From Microcebus murinus (taxonomy: Eukaryota > Chordata > Mammalia > Primates > Cheirogaleidae): a stretch of DNA of 64,000 nucleotides. Under the pieces are notes generated by a model that saw nothing but the letters and a program-made list of their open reading frames with translations, was not told where the DNA came from and searched no databases. Shown here in pieces: positions 26,595 to 38,820 of the stretch. The translations under genes and the position numbers were made by a program. Location of the stretch: NCBI RefSeq assembly GCF_040939455.1, contig NC_134104.1, forward strand, positions 146,418,501 to 146,482,500, given 5' to 3'. Positions within the stretch are counted from its first letter, which is position 1. The number at the start of each line of letters is the position of its first letter.

Positions 26595-28824
26595 ACATTG
26601 AGAGGAAGTCATGGTTTCACATTGCTACATCTAAAGACCTTGTGCTGTAGGCCTTTGTAAAATCCTGAATTTGGGAATGAGAGAAGAAACACTGGCTCTG
26701 CACACAGATGTACACATGCATGTGTGCACCTACACACGTAGGCAAACATGCTGAACTCATCCCTAGTTATTTCTTTGTCTCATCTAAACTCTATTCTCTT
26801 TCCAGTACGTATGTGCTGCTGCCACAGGGAGGTAGAAGGAAGAAAGTGGTGGAGAAAGGAAGGGAAGAGAAAAGATAGGAAGAGAAAAGGAATGCAAGGT
26901 CTGGACCCTGGCGTTGTTGGCACCAGCTTCTTGGTGCTTTGCAATACTTTCTTCTGTTTTGAGGGATTAGGCAGTTTCTCCTTAGTTGCATTGTGTTGGT
27001 GGATGAAAAGCCATTTTTTTCAGATTCATCTCAGTAACAAAACGTACCACAGTTTCTCCTACCTGTGGGCTTCTAAAGTACTTGGTTATTGCTCTGAAAG
27101 AAGTGTGAGATTGCAATCTTTCCTTCAACAACAAATATTTGCTTCAGTAATATAAAATATATACTCCAGTGCTCCATTCCCGTGCCTTTCTGCAAACACA
27201 ATGACTTTTTGTTTGGCTGCTAAATCTCACGGTGAAATATATCTGGACATATTTTTAATGACAAAGTCAACATTCTTAACTCTGACAATGCATATAACTC
27301 TGTTGAAGTGGCAGCATTGTGAATCGTCATGGCTGAGTTTGCTCATGACCACTGCAATGGTTCTATCCGGCTGACAGGGACGGTAGGATGCATTCTGATG
27401 TTACGAATGTCAAACCATGAAAATAAAAAAGGTGTGTTCTAAAATCAATGAAATATATTAAATTGCTTCATTTCTGACAGTTTTACTTTTCCTTCTTGAG
27501 CATTTTCTTTTTTTTTTTTAAGTTGTAGGAATTTATTTTAAATAACCTACAGTTGATTAAAAGGTAATTCATGATAAAAATAGAAGATCTTTGAGGAAAG
27601 ATGTGGGAAATGGACTTTGCACACATGATAACTAACAATGCCTCTAAAACTAATGATTATAGCAAAAAATGTTTTCACATTAAAATTCTGCTTTTTATGT
27701 TTTTTTCATATTTTACACAATTACAAAAGAAAAAAATAAAAACACTAAAATCTTGATTATTTTTCCTTTTTTTGGACCAAATACTCATTTTCCTCTAAAT
27801 TTACTGACCTGTGGAACTTTTTATACAATAAAATCTTTCAAGTGAAAGACTAGGGTATAAAAAGAAAAGATGGATACCTTAAAGGGTACAGAGAATGCTC
27901 AGAACAAAGGATGATGGGAAAATGGTTTTAGTCACTGATTATTTCATTATCCTTAGACGCACTCACCCTTCATCCCTCCCCAACCCCAATCTACACGATC
28001 TTTAAGATCAAGAAAAAGATTTAAATATTTTAAAATAATTAAAAAGAAATAAAAATTCACATTTAAAAAGGAACACTCAAGTCAGGAAATATTTTCCCAT
28101 CATGCTTTTCTGTGAACAGGTGTCTGAACCAAAACACTGCTGACGTCAGACTGTTTCAAGTTTAATGAAAGTTGATTCCCGTGGCAATAGAGAGTGATGA
28201 CTTTAACAGGTGCACTGGGTTTTTGTTCTATTTAATTTTAAATTCCTGAAATGAGGGAGAGGGAAGGGGATTTAGGAATTCATTTCTATTAAAATATCTT
28301 CTTGAGCACTTTCTACAGGAGCTCTGCCTCCCATAAACAGCGCTGTCCCTGGTCAGGCTGTGCCATGTCCCCGAAGGCATGGCATTAGTTCAGGAGACAG
28401 CGGTCTCTCTGGCAGGCTTGTGCTTTCAGCAGCAGTGTCACTGGCCTGACACACGTCCCACTGGCATTGCACCTTCACAGTGGAGACGAGGAGCTGTCTT
28501 GCTTGGAGTGCATAGAGCAGGCAGAAGTAGAATCTCTCTTGTGTAGGTTTAAGAAAAGGGAGGTTATTTGTGAGACCCCAACAGGAGCAATTATATAGGC
28601 TTCCAAGGGCAGGAAATAAAGTCTAGGCAGGCTCAGGGACAGAGCCTGTTCAAAGTCAGGTCTCTAGCTCTTGGGCCACAAGGCCTCTCCCATTTCTGCT
28701 TCTTCTGATTCCTCCACCTAGTAGATACTCAGTAACAATTTAGATGACTTGGCTCTGGCTTGCCATGATAGTAGTGTGGGCCAGACTCTACATGACCTAG
28801 GATTTAAACACAGGGGCTTGGTTT
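26595..28824. other. Low-repeat intergenic interval
   Basis: No gene or named repeat seen. It holds poly(T)/A-rich patches near 27506-27520, a purine-rich stretch near 26826-26900, and the palindrome TGACGTCA at 28141-28148. The frame at 26748-27155 has no domain. Confidence 0.45.
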
Positions 28825-28839
28825 TGTAATTCACATTCT

Positions 28840-29181
28840 TTTGTTTGTTTGTTTGTTTGTCTTTGAGACAGGGTCTTGCTTTGTTGCCCAGGCTAGAGTG
28901 AGTGCCGCAGCGTCAGCCTAGCTCACAGCAACCTCAAACTCCTGGGCTCAAGCGATCCTCCTGCCTCAGTCTCCCGAGTAGCTGGGACTACAGGCATGCG
29001 CCACCATGCCTGACTAATTTTTTCTATATATATTAGTTGGCCAATTAATTTCTTTCTATTTATAGTAGAGACAGAGTCTCGCTCTTGCTCAGGCTGGTTT
29101 CGAACTCCTGACCTGGAGCAATCCGCCCGCCTCGGCTTCCCAGAGTGCTAGGATTACAGGTGTGAGCCACTGTGCCTGGCC
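28840..29181 (-). mobile_element. Lemur-type Alu, antisense
   Basis: Tail of repeated TTTG units, complete two-monomer body with the extra TTAGTTGGCCAATTAATTTC block, 5' end at GTGCCTGGCC. Perfect 15-base target duplication TGTAATTCACATTCT at 28825-28839 and 29182-29196. Confidence 0.95.
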
Positions 29182-29196
29182 TGTAATTCACATTCT

Positions 29197-31330
29197 GGAC
29201 AGAGAAATCTGTTAGGCCCAGCCCAGCCCATGGATTTGCTTTCCACCTCATCCCAGCCCACTGTGGGGTTAGATGTCCATCTTTAGTCAACTTTGGCCAA
29301 CCTCAGGCTACCCTGTCAGCAGGAACTGTGCATGGAGTCACTGTCCCCACCACAAAATGTTGTGGGCAGAGAAGTAACAACTGGCCTACCCAGGACAGGA
29401 GTAGCGCAGCTTTTAGTCTTCATTAGAACCCCTATACAATGCTGCATGGGCCTGGCTCAATATTCCATTAATTAATCTCAAGGGAAAACTCAGTTTCCAT
29501 AGGAGCCTCACCGTGGCAACCTGACCATGTCTAGCTGACCCAGTATGAAAAAGAAAGAGAAGAAGAGGCATGGGTCTACTTTTATTAGTAGTTTTGACAT
29601 TGCTACTTATTTTTTGATATAGTCCATAAACCTACCAAGCATAGGATGCTTTCCCTATGGACCAAAAGGTATCTAAGGTACCTCATGACAACCGACCAAC
29701 CCTGCTAGAGCCTCCATTTGGAATTCTGTGATACCAGAAGTGATAAATAGTGAAAAAGTAAGAATGGGATAGATGTGGGGGAGGGATGTACTTCCTTGGG
29801 TAGTTGTGCATTGTATGTGTATGGGTAGGTGTACTTTACAGTAGAATATTTCATTTTAAAGATTTATCACAGGATTCTTCAAGTAAGCACATTTTCAGAG
29901 TGAGTGAATGTGGCACTTGCATAGCCTGAAGACAGGTGTCATTGGAGGATGAGTAGGATACAGCCTTAGAGAAGGAGGTGACCTCTATCATAGACCATTG
30001 GTATGACCTTGATTAGTGCCCTGGAGGAGTGCGCCACACTTCAACCTCCCTCTCCATAAAATGTGGTGTGGATTGTGGCTTCCTGCCCAGCTGGCAGGAT
30101 ATCTGCTTGCAAAGAAAGCTGCATTGGGGAAACAAAGGTGCACACGCTATTATCAACACTATTCAAATATGTCTTGGCTGAGAGCCCTGCCCATTGTAGG
30201 ATTTCTGTCTTGAGTGCCCAAGGCATTCTCTCCCTAAAGACTGTTTTGTACTGACAGTACATTTTGTTGCTGGCAAAGGAGAAGAAACCAAGCAAGCTTT
30301 CTTTGGCTTAATAGATGGCCACATGTTTCCTGCAGATACTTGCACTCAGAGAAGCACCAAATTCATGTTCAACTCTCAGATGTTCACCAGTTGGGGCAAC
30401 TTGATTAGAAATCCAGTCTACCACACGTGTGCTTCCAGAGTCCAAGGCCATGAGTTTCCAGGTCCAGAGGGGGTCCTGAGTGCCTCTGTTCTGGGCAGAT
30501 TCCTCCTAGCTGGGCTACCAGAAACAAGTTTCCTGAGCACTCTGTGGCTGAGTTCCTGAAAGTATGCAAGTGTCTGGATTCATCCTCAGCTATTTCTCCC
30601 AATGGCAGGAAATTCCAGGACTAGGCCCTTTCTGACTCTCCAAGATCTTTCTCTGGGGAGATGAGGAAGCATGAATTTGGAGTATGCCAGGATGCAAGGG
30701 GAACCTTCCTCCTTCTTCTCATTTGTTCTATTTGTTATCTTGTTCATGAAGGAGATTTCAGGGCAGTTTGAGAAATATGGGTAACACAAAATAATAAAAG
30801 GAAACAAGAACATTTAAAAAGGAGAAAAGCAAAAGAGACTTGGAGCAAAGGAAAATGAGAGTAGGAAAACATGTGCAGGCTGATGGGGCGATGCCAGGGC
30901 ACAGTGCGTTTTCCTTTGTGAGAAGGGCATAGATACTACTGCCCCCTGGCCCCAGCGAGGGGCAGAGAGACTGGCAGAGGGCAGTTCTGTGTTGTAACTG
31001 GGGCCAGTTCTCTCTTCCCTCCTATTGCCAGGCCTCCTAATGCCCCCACTGGCTCCCCACCTGGACTGGAGCTCACCACCTGAAGGTGCTGCCCTTCAGA
31101 AACCTCTGGAATAAAAGGGTATGGGCCAGACGGCTGGCTCAGATTCAGAGCCCCAGAGTCCTGTTTGGGGCCTGGTGAAGAGAGACGCCAGGAGCATTGT
31201 CCCAGCCAATCTGCTCCCACGATTCCTATGGCTGAGGGTGTCAAAGGGCTGGGAGAGTGTGGAGGTGGCCCTTTTATCTAGGTTCCAAGTCCACCAGGGG
31301 TGGACAGTGAAGGCCTGACTCTATGAAACA
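29197..31330. other. Low-repeat intergenic interval
   Basis: No gene or repeat recognised. Several short frames on both strands (for example 30041-30295 and 30936-31244) lack domains, conserved splice structure or repeat identity. A short MIR-like trace (CTAGCTATGTGACATTGTAC) sits near 31347. Confidence 0.4.
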
Positions 31331-31621
31331 TTCAGTGTGACTTTCTAGCTATGTGACATTGTACAAACCTGTCTGTTTTCTCAAACATATTTCAAATGAA
31401 GCTAATATGACCTGAGAAAGTTATTTATATTTATATTTAGAGTTAAACAGCAATGTATATTAACTTATTTACAAAAGCCTAATAAGTTAGTTGAATCAGA
31501 CTCTGAACACAGAAACTCTTGATTGATTGGAATGTTAGTGTCCAGGCACTGGGAGAAGAGAAGCTGAGCTGCACGGTGCTTAATGGTCAGACTGGGGGAG
31601 ACAGGGCTTTCCCCCTTATTT

Positions 31622-31785
31622 TGGGCACGTTCTCAAACTTCCTTTAGTCTCTGTTTCCTCCTCTGGAAAGTGAGAATAATCACAGGCAAATCCTTTATGA
31701 GTTTTGGGGGATGGATGCAAAAGGTATTTAATATTCCAGTTGCCAGGGTAAGTGCTCAGTGAACATAAGCTGTTGCTACTACTTT
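31622..31785 (+). mobile_element. MIR SINE
   Basis: GCACGTTCTCAAACTTCC, TCTCTGTTTCCTCCTCTGG, AAGTGAGAATAATCACAGG and the end AGTGCTCAGTGAACATAAGC follow the MIR core and 3' part in sense. Confidence 0.7.
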
Positions 31786-31998
31786 AACAAACAAACATTA
31801 ATAAAAGAGTGGTGTTGACTTCCAAGAAACCACTATTTCTCCGTGGTGCAAGGAGACACTGTATTCCGCCCTTGCGCTGAGGGAATGAGTCCTGTTCTCG
31901 TGAGCAGAGCCATGGGAAGCCATATTCTCGGAGGCCTGGCAACGGTTTTTGTTGGAAACTGATTTAATGGTACTCATCTTTCACTTTTACTCATTAAG

Positions 31999-32156
31999 AA
32001 GACAGTTGTGGAGGAGGAAAAGAGTAGTAAAGTAGAAAACGTTTATCTGATGAGTTTTCTCCGCATCTTGGCCAACTCTCTCACCATCTGTTCTTTATGT
32101 GGAATTGCTTTATTGACTTGGCTGCAATGGAATCCCAGGAAGTTTTCACACAGTAG
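31999..32156 (+). pseudogene. Single decayed exon resembling TMC1-3 (transmembrane channel-like)
   Basis: Intact TMC1-3 proteins are membrane components linked to ion channels, TMC1 and TMC2 in hair-cell mechanotransduction. The plus-strand translation from 31999 begins KTVVEEEKSSKVENVYL and continues MSFLRILANSLTICSLCG (residues 18-35). The pattern E-N-V-[aromatic/H]-L-x-x-F-L-R-x-L-A-N, after an acidic EEEK segment and before a hydrophobic helix, is how I remember a TMC1-3 membrane-entry region. After the G codon at 32101-32103 similarity continues only in another frame (ESQEVFTQ, 32130-32153), then TAG at 32154: a net one-base loss or two-base gain. A pyrimidine tract and AG (31978-31998, TTTCACTTTTACTCATTAAG) sit directly upstream like a splice acceptor. 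I find no other TMC exon in the window, so this is likely a relic of a lost gene, duplicated exon or unitary pseudogene. Identity rests on memory of the family. Confidence 0.5.
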
Positions 32157-32320
32157 AGTAATAGCTGATGCAAAAGTAATAGAGGATGAAAGTAGGGGCT
32201 CAATACTCTTTTCTGAAGATGAATGAGATGTGCAAACATGGAAATCGCACCAATTCTGCAATAGAAGCAGAACTAGAGAAAGCCTGGATTATTCTATATC
32301 TTTAAAGAAGATATAGAACT

Positions 32321-32679
<359 letters not shown>

Positions 32680-32690
32680 TAGAACTTCTT

Positions 32691-33368
32691 TATAGAGTGG
32701 GTAGAACTTACGGAAAGGCATTAAGAAATAGATTAAGGCTGACATAATTAGCATTAAATTTTTTCTCTATAAAATTCTTAGTTTAAGATACTTATAGGAA
32801 GTTATTCTGTTGAGTAAGTTTAAACGACTTCCCCATAATCTAATTTACACTATTACATTGCTCGGCAAACTGGTTCTTTATATAAAAGCACTTGCTGGAA
32901 GCTGTTGGAGGAATGAGCCATGGACCTGCCCTCTAAGTAAATTTTATCTTGGGCTACTTTTAAGTTATTGCTAGTAGGCTCAAAATTAGTATTGCTTGGT
33001 GGTTCTGTTTTGAAAGATGATAGGAAAACAGGGTCCTTTTTCTTGTCTTTGGAAGTAAAACCAGGTCTATTTGAGCTTGCACAAATCACTAGGGGAAGGA
33101 AGATGAGCAGACTTCATGTGCGTGTGTGCAGGTTTGTGTGAGTGTGTGTGAGCATGTAAGAATGTGTGATGTGAATGTGTGACCATCGCAAACAGAGCCC
33201 GCTGCACTACCCCGTCATAGGCCCGCAGTGGACATTTGCAACATCATGAGTTTGTCCTCTTCTGTTTCTAGCTGGTGTAATCCGGGAATAACCACATGCA
33301 CATTGGACACTTTGGCCGCTGGTTGCATCTACCCCTTGTCCTGGAGAACCTCTGCACCAATCAATCAC
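32691..33368. other. Unassigned interval with a GT-rich patch
   Basis: No gene seen. A TG-rich imperfect microsatellite lies at about 33117-33183. The minus-strand frame 32853-33089 has no known domain. Confidence 0.4.
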
Positions 33369-33545
33369 CAATGGTTCCCCAAATTTTTGGTCTTAGGACT
33401 ACTGTGTTAATTCTTATAAGTGATTGAAGACTCCAAAAAGAGTTTCCTCATAGAGACTGTATATATTGATATTTACCATATTAAAAATTAGCAAGCAGCA
33501 AGACATTAAAAATATGGATATGTTAATTCATTTTATAGTGACAGT
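33369..33545 (+). mobile_element. hAT-Charlie element, left part
   Basis: CAATGGTTCCCCAAATTTTTGG, TCTTAGGACTACTG, GATTGAAGACTCCAAAAAG and ATTGATATTTACCATATTAAA follow the start of a familiar Charlie-group element. It breaks off at about 33545 and its continuation appears at about 37693. Confidence 0.65.
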
Positions 33546-33549
33546 AGGA

Positions 33550-34435
33550 GGGGGTGGAGCAATATGGCCCAATAGAAACCTCCAGCGATCATCCCTCTGC
33601 ACGAACACCAAATTCAACAACCATGTATACAAGCAAGCACCTTCAGAAATAAAAAATCAGGTAAGCGATCATACTACCTGGTTTTAACACCTTATCAATG
33701 AAAGAGTCACTGAAGATGGCAGGAAAGACAGGCTTGCTTTACCTGTGCCACCCCTTCCCTATGCCCCGGCTGTGCCATGCCAGCAGGCCGAGTGGGGAGA
33801 GAATCTGTGTGCCCAAGAGAGGGAGAGTGCAGTGACTGTGGGACTTTGCATTAAAACTCAGGGCCACCCTGGCACAGGGGAACACAGCACAGGGCAGAAT
33901 TCTGCCGGTGCCATGGAGGGAGCATTTAGACCATCCCAGCCAGAGAGAAATCCTCAGCCCTGAAACCTGAGGAGTTCCAGCTAACCCCACCACTAGCTGA
34001 TAAAAAAACAGTGCGGGGCCTGAACTGAGTTTGTAAGGCAGTCAGGCCCCAGGGGCTGCAGTCCTTGGGCAATTCCTGCAGCTGTGCTGGTTCGGAGGCG
34101 GGGGACTTGGCTCCCATGCCATCTGATGCCACTCAAACTAACACTGCTTCAAACACCTCCTGGGGGCTGAAAGCTAGCTCTTCTTCTCCTTCAAAAGCAT
34201 CTTCTTCAATCATGCCAACTGGGACCCTGGGTGGGTAAACAATGAGCACCTATTCCCATGACTAGGGTTGGAGAACTGGGCTGCTCTGCTCTTAGATGGT
34301 GATGGCACCTGGGCTGGCTCTCCCTGAAGGTCTTTGGCCAGGTGTTTTGAGTCAGCGAAGATCCATGGAACACTCAGTAAAGAACTCTTCTAAACCCTTG
34401 AGTTCCCTTCATTCCCACCAGGGGGCAAGAAGGCT
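33550..34435 (+). mobile_element. Probable L1 5'UTR
   Basis: GC-rich text such as GGGAGCATTTAGACCATCCC, GAGTTCCAGCTAACCCCACC and GCAGTGACTGTGGGACTTTGC resembles primate L1 5'UTRs. It begins just where the Charlie element is broken, which fits the 5' end of a longer L1 whose 3' end is at 36515-37692. The ORF1-ORF2 middle is largely missing. Confidence 0.5.
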
Positions 34436-34636
34436 CAAGGATTGCTGATGAAAATGGAGGGCTTCTGTTGGTGACTGTGGGTGTGTTTTTCTGTGTCCCT
34501 GAGTTTCTGTGAGCGCGTGTTTTGGTGGTTTTCTCTTGCATATACATTCAAATATATAGATATTTCTATATATAAATATCAATATGTCTTTTGAATCACC
34601 TCTAACTTGTGTATGTCTATCCATAAAATCTATAGC
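34436..34636. other. Unassigned TG/AT-rich interval
   Basis: TGTGGGTGTGTTTTTCTGTG and TATATAGATATTTCTATATA strings; no gene or named repeat. Confidence 0.35.
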
Positions 34637-34647
34637 AATCTACATTA

Positions 34648-34990
<343 letters not shown>

Positions 34991-35001
34991 AATCTACGTT
35001 A

Positions 35002-35395
35002 ATGTGTTTATGTGTGTATATATATATATATATATTCACAAATATAATGCACACACACATATATAAAGCTACATCTTCTTACATCCTGCCTGAAGAGAAA
35101 TCTAAAGCAATTGGTGATAGTGCCTAAAGTTCATACTTTTACACATGTGTAAATGAAAGGGTTTTTTGTCTTTTCATGTTTATCCACCAATTTCTAAGTT
35201 ACATATTCCTTTAGATAATGAAAACTATACATCTTTATTCCAATGCACGTGAAATCTGTTTTTATAGGATGTACTTCCTAGTTTCTGTGGGTGTGAAGCT
35301 CCCCAGTGTAAGAGATGAAGTTGGTTGTTTGAGTCGGCGTGTTTGTGTAAGTGAGTAGAAGGGATTGGATTTATTTTTACATATACATTTTTATT
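35002..35395. other. Unassigned interval with TA and CA microsatellites
   Basis: (TA)n at about 35017-35033 and (CA)n near 35051; the rest is not recognised. Confidence 0.4.
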
Positions 35396-35412
35396 TCACT
35401 TTATTTTTCTTT

Positions 35413-36412
35413 TTATTTATTTATTTTTATTTCTGCATATTATGGGGGTACAAATGTTTAGGTTATGTATGTTCCCCTTGTCCCTCCTCCCTCCTGTCAG
35501 TCAGAGCTTCAAGCGTGTCCATCCCTCAGATGGTGCCCATTGCACTCATTATGTATGTATATACCCTTCCCCTCCTCCCCCCCCATCTGCCTGACGCCCA
35601 ATAAATGTTATTTCTATATGTGCACTTAGGTGTTGATCAGTGAAACCAATTTGCTGGTGAGTACATGTGTGCTTATTTTTCCATTCTTGGGATACTTCAC
35701 TTAGTAGAATGGGTTCCAGTTCTTTCCAGGAAAATACAAGAGGTGCTATATCACCATTGTTTCTTATAGCTGAATAGTACTCCATGGTATACATATACCA
35801 CATTTGATTAATCCACTCTTGTATTGATGGGCATTTGGGTTGTTTCCACATCTTTACAATTGTGAATTGTGCTGCTATAAATATTTGAATGCAGATGTCT
35901 TTTTTATAGAAAGTCATTTGTTCTTTTGAGTAGATGCCCAGTAATGGGATTGCTGGATCAAATGGTAGATCTACTTGTATCTCTGCAAGGTATCTCCACA
36001 TTGCTTTCTACAGAGGTTGCACTAGTTTAGAAACTGTCACGAGAGCAAATAGACAACCTACAGAAAGGGAGAAAATTTTCGAATTCTACACATCTGATAA
36101 AGGGCTGATAACTAGAGTCTATTTAGAACTCAGGAAAATCAGCAAGAAAAAAATCAAACAACCCTATCAAAAAGTGGGCAAAGGACATGAACAGAAACTT
36201 TTCAAAAGAAGACAGAATAATGGCCAACAAACATGAAAAAATGCTCAACATCTGTAATCATCATGGAAATGCAAATCAAAACCACAATGAGATATCACAT
36301 ATCTCCAGTGAGAATAACCTTTATCAAAAAGTCCCAAAACAATAAATGTTGACGTGGATGTGGAGAGATAGGAAAACTCATACACTGCTGGTGGGACTGC
36401 AAACTAGTGCAA
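35413..36412 (-). mobile_element. Lemur L1 with 5' inversion (twin priming)
   Basis: Antisense L1 3' end (TTTCTGCATATTATGGGGGTAC) through ORF2 C-terminal sequence to about 36028 (GGTTGCACTAGTTTAG), where it flips to sense L1 (from about 36030 to GGGACTGCAAACTAGTGCAA at 36412). The two pieces meet at nearly the same L1 point, as twin priming predicts. Target duplication TCACTTTATTTTTCTTT (35396-35412) versus TCACATTATTATTCTTT (36413-36429), 14 of 17. Confidence 0.88.
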
Positions 36413-36514
36413 TCACATTATTATTCTTTGTATTTTTGCAAATATCCATGGATGTACATATCAGAATTATGTATCTTTTCACACAAGAATAAATATATTA
36501 TGCATATATATTTA

Positions 36515-37692
36515 AAAAAGGCATGCAATACAAATGCTGGCAAGGATGTGGAGAAAGGGTAACACTGAATGGAAATTAGCATGATCACTAAGGAGAACAG
36601 TGTGGAGATTCCTCAAAAAACTAAAACTAAAAAAACAAAAAACCCTAAAAGTAGAACTACCATATGACCCAGCAATCCCACTGCTGGGTATATATTCAGA
36701 GGAGGGGAAATCAGTATATCAAAAAGGCATCTATACTTCCATGTTTATTGCAATACTACTCACAATAGCCAAGATTTGGAATCAACCTAAGTGTCCATCA
36801 GTGGATGTATGGATAAAGAAGTTGTGGTAAATATATGCAATGGAATATTGTGTAGCCATAAAAAGAATGAAACCCTGGCATTTGCAAGAGCATGGATGGA
36901 GCAGGAGAACACTATTTCAAGTGAAATAAGCCAAGCGCAGAAAGACAAATCTCACATGTTCTCACTCATATGTGGGAGCTAAATATTAAAAACAATTGAT
37001 GTCACGGAGACAGATTGCAGAATGATGGTTACCAGAGGCTGAGAAGTGTAGCAAGGAGGTAGGGATACAATAGGGATGGTTAACGCGTGCAAAAATTTAG
37101 TTAGATAGAATGAACAATATTTGATAGCACAACAGGGTGACTGTACTCAACAATAAGTTATCGGACACTTTATTTTTTATTTATTTATTTAATTTTTTTG
37201 AGACAGAGTCTCGAGTTGTTGCTCAGGCTAGAGTGAGTGCCATGGCATCAGCCTAGCTCACAGCAACCTCAAACTCCTAAGCTCTAGCGATCCTGCTGCC
37301 TCAGCCTCCCAAGTAGCTGGGACTACAGGCATGCGCCACCATGCCCGGCTAATTTTTTCTGTATATATTAGTTGGCCAATTAATTTCTTTCTATTTATAG
37401 TAGAGACGGGGTCTCGCCCTTGCTCAGGCTGGTCTCGAACTCCTGACCTTGAGCGATCCACCCGCCTCGGCATCCCAGAGTCCTAGGATTACAGGCGTGA
37501 GCCACCGCGCCCGGCCTATCGTACATTTTAAAATAACTAAAAGAGTGGATCTGGAATGCTTGTAAGGCAAAGAAATGATAAATGCCTGAAGTGATCTCTC
37601 TGATTTGATTAATTCATGGTGTACGCCTGTATCGAAACATCACATGTACCCTATAAAGATATACAACAATTATGTGCTCACAGTAATTAAAA
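36515..37692 (+). mobile_element. L1 (L1MA/L1P-like) ORF2 end and 3'UTR, split by an Alu
   Basis: AATGCTGGCAAGGATGTGGAG, CATATGACCCAGCAATCCCAC, CTCACAATAGCCAAGATTTGG, ATATGTGGGAGCTAAATATT and a 3'UTR ending CACATGTACCCTATAAAG and an A-rich tail near 37692. The frame 36600-36830 is a remnant of ORF2. The Alu at 37172-37516 interrupts the 3'UTR. Probably the 3' part of the same L1 whose 5'UTR is at 33550. Confidence 0.8.
37172..37516 (-). mobile_element. Lemur-type Alu, antisense
   Basis: TTATTTATTTATTTAATTTT tail, complete body with TTAGTTGGCCAATTAATTTC, 5' end CCGCGCCCGGCC. Target duplication TATCGGACACTTT (37159-37171) and TATCGTACATTTT (37517-37529). Confidence 0.94.
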
Positions 37693-37830
37693 AGTAATAA
37701 AATAAAGTAATAACAAACCCATTTGGTGTTAACATAAATAATATATTTTTATAGTAAATGACTGTATTTTCCAAAAGGAAAAAGCTTTAGTATGATTGGC
37801 TTTTTTGCACATATGACTACTGTTGGTTCT
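37693..37830 (+). mobile_element. hAT-Charlie element, right part
   Basis: AATAACAAACCCATTTGGTG, TTAACATAAATAATATATTTTT and ACTGTATTTTCCAAAAGG continue the Charlie element broken at 33545, in the same orientation. The right terminus is not clear. Confidence 0.55.
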
Positions 37831-38535
37831 GGGATGCAGAGCTTGACTTCACAGGTCGTCATTTTGCAGGAGCTCTACTGAAAGCATCTCAGCCTCTTTG
37901 TCCAATATTTAGACTATATTTAGACACATTTTAATGGATTTCTTTGGATGCTTAATGCCAACATGCATGCTTCCAATTAATTGTCAACTCCGCAGTTCCT
38001 GCAGGCTTCCAATATGTTGCTTTGGTTCATTGGAATTACCGATGTGACTTTCTGAGATGGAAGGAAGCCTCTGGAGCAGGGAAATGTGCACTGTGCACCC
38101 GAGAGCCGCGGGTGCTGCCAGAGCTAGGCCCGGGCTGCAGCGTGGGTCGGACGTCAGGCCAGAGTCTGGGCGCCTGCAGAGACTTGTAAGGGCAAATATA
38201 GGAATGGGGAAAGGGAGGAAATGCATAAATCAGCAGTGATTTTTCTGTTTCAGGAAGCCCATGGCCATACCAAATAATAAAATAACTGTTGTTATGGTCT
38301 TTGGACTGTCCTTTGAGGAAGCCTCTTCTGACCACTGTTCTGTTAGCCTCTTGTCCTTCCCTAACAACCGTGCCTCCTGGTCCTCCATGGGGGGGGCATG
38401 TCATCCAGCTGTTCTCTGTAGACATCTCGGACTAGCCTGCTGGCCTGTGTCCTATACCTCCTGTCATTGTTCTTCCCCCACTGAGTTCCCTGAGCACTCA
38501 CATGTTTTCTCACTCATCTGTTATTTTTAAATTTT
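37831..38535. other. Unassigned interval with a small CpG-rich patch
   Basis: No gene recognised. About 38096-38175 is GC-rich with several CpGs (GAGAGCCGCGGGTGCTGCC, GGGTCGGACGTCAGGCC). The overlapping short frames on both strands lack domains. Confidence 0.4.
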
Positions 38536-38716
38536 ATCATTTTTATTTTTAATTGTGATAAAATACACATAGCATAAAATTTACCATCTTAACCATTTTT
38601 TAAGTGTACAGTTCCGTAGTACATTCACATTGTTGTACAACCTGTAAGGTTTCTCGGCGGTGGCAAAAAGAAAAGACAGACAGAGAGAGAGAAAGAGTGG
38701 GGCCAAACCATGTGGC

Positions 38717-38722
38717 TTTATT
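38717..38722 (-). terminator. LTR poly(A) signal
   Basis: AATAAA on the minus strand (TTTATT on plus), downstream of the TATA box in the same LTR. Confidence 0.65.
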
Positions 38723-38813
38723 TAGCACTCCCAGATGAGGTTCTGGGGTCCCGAGAGGGGGGGGGGTGCCCAGAAGTTGCCTCCTTTTGAAGGGGGTGAG
38801 GCCTTATATACCA

Positions 38814-38820
38814 TTTGGGC
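38814..38820 (-). promoter_or_regulatory. LTR TATA box
   Basis: TATATAA on the minus strand within the solo LTR, about 30 bases upstream of the expected transcript start and about 92 bases before the poly(A) signal. Confidence 0.6.
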
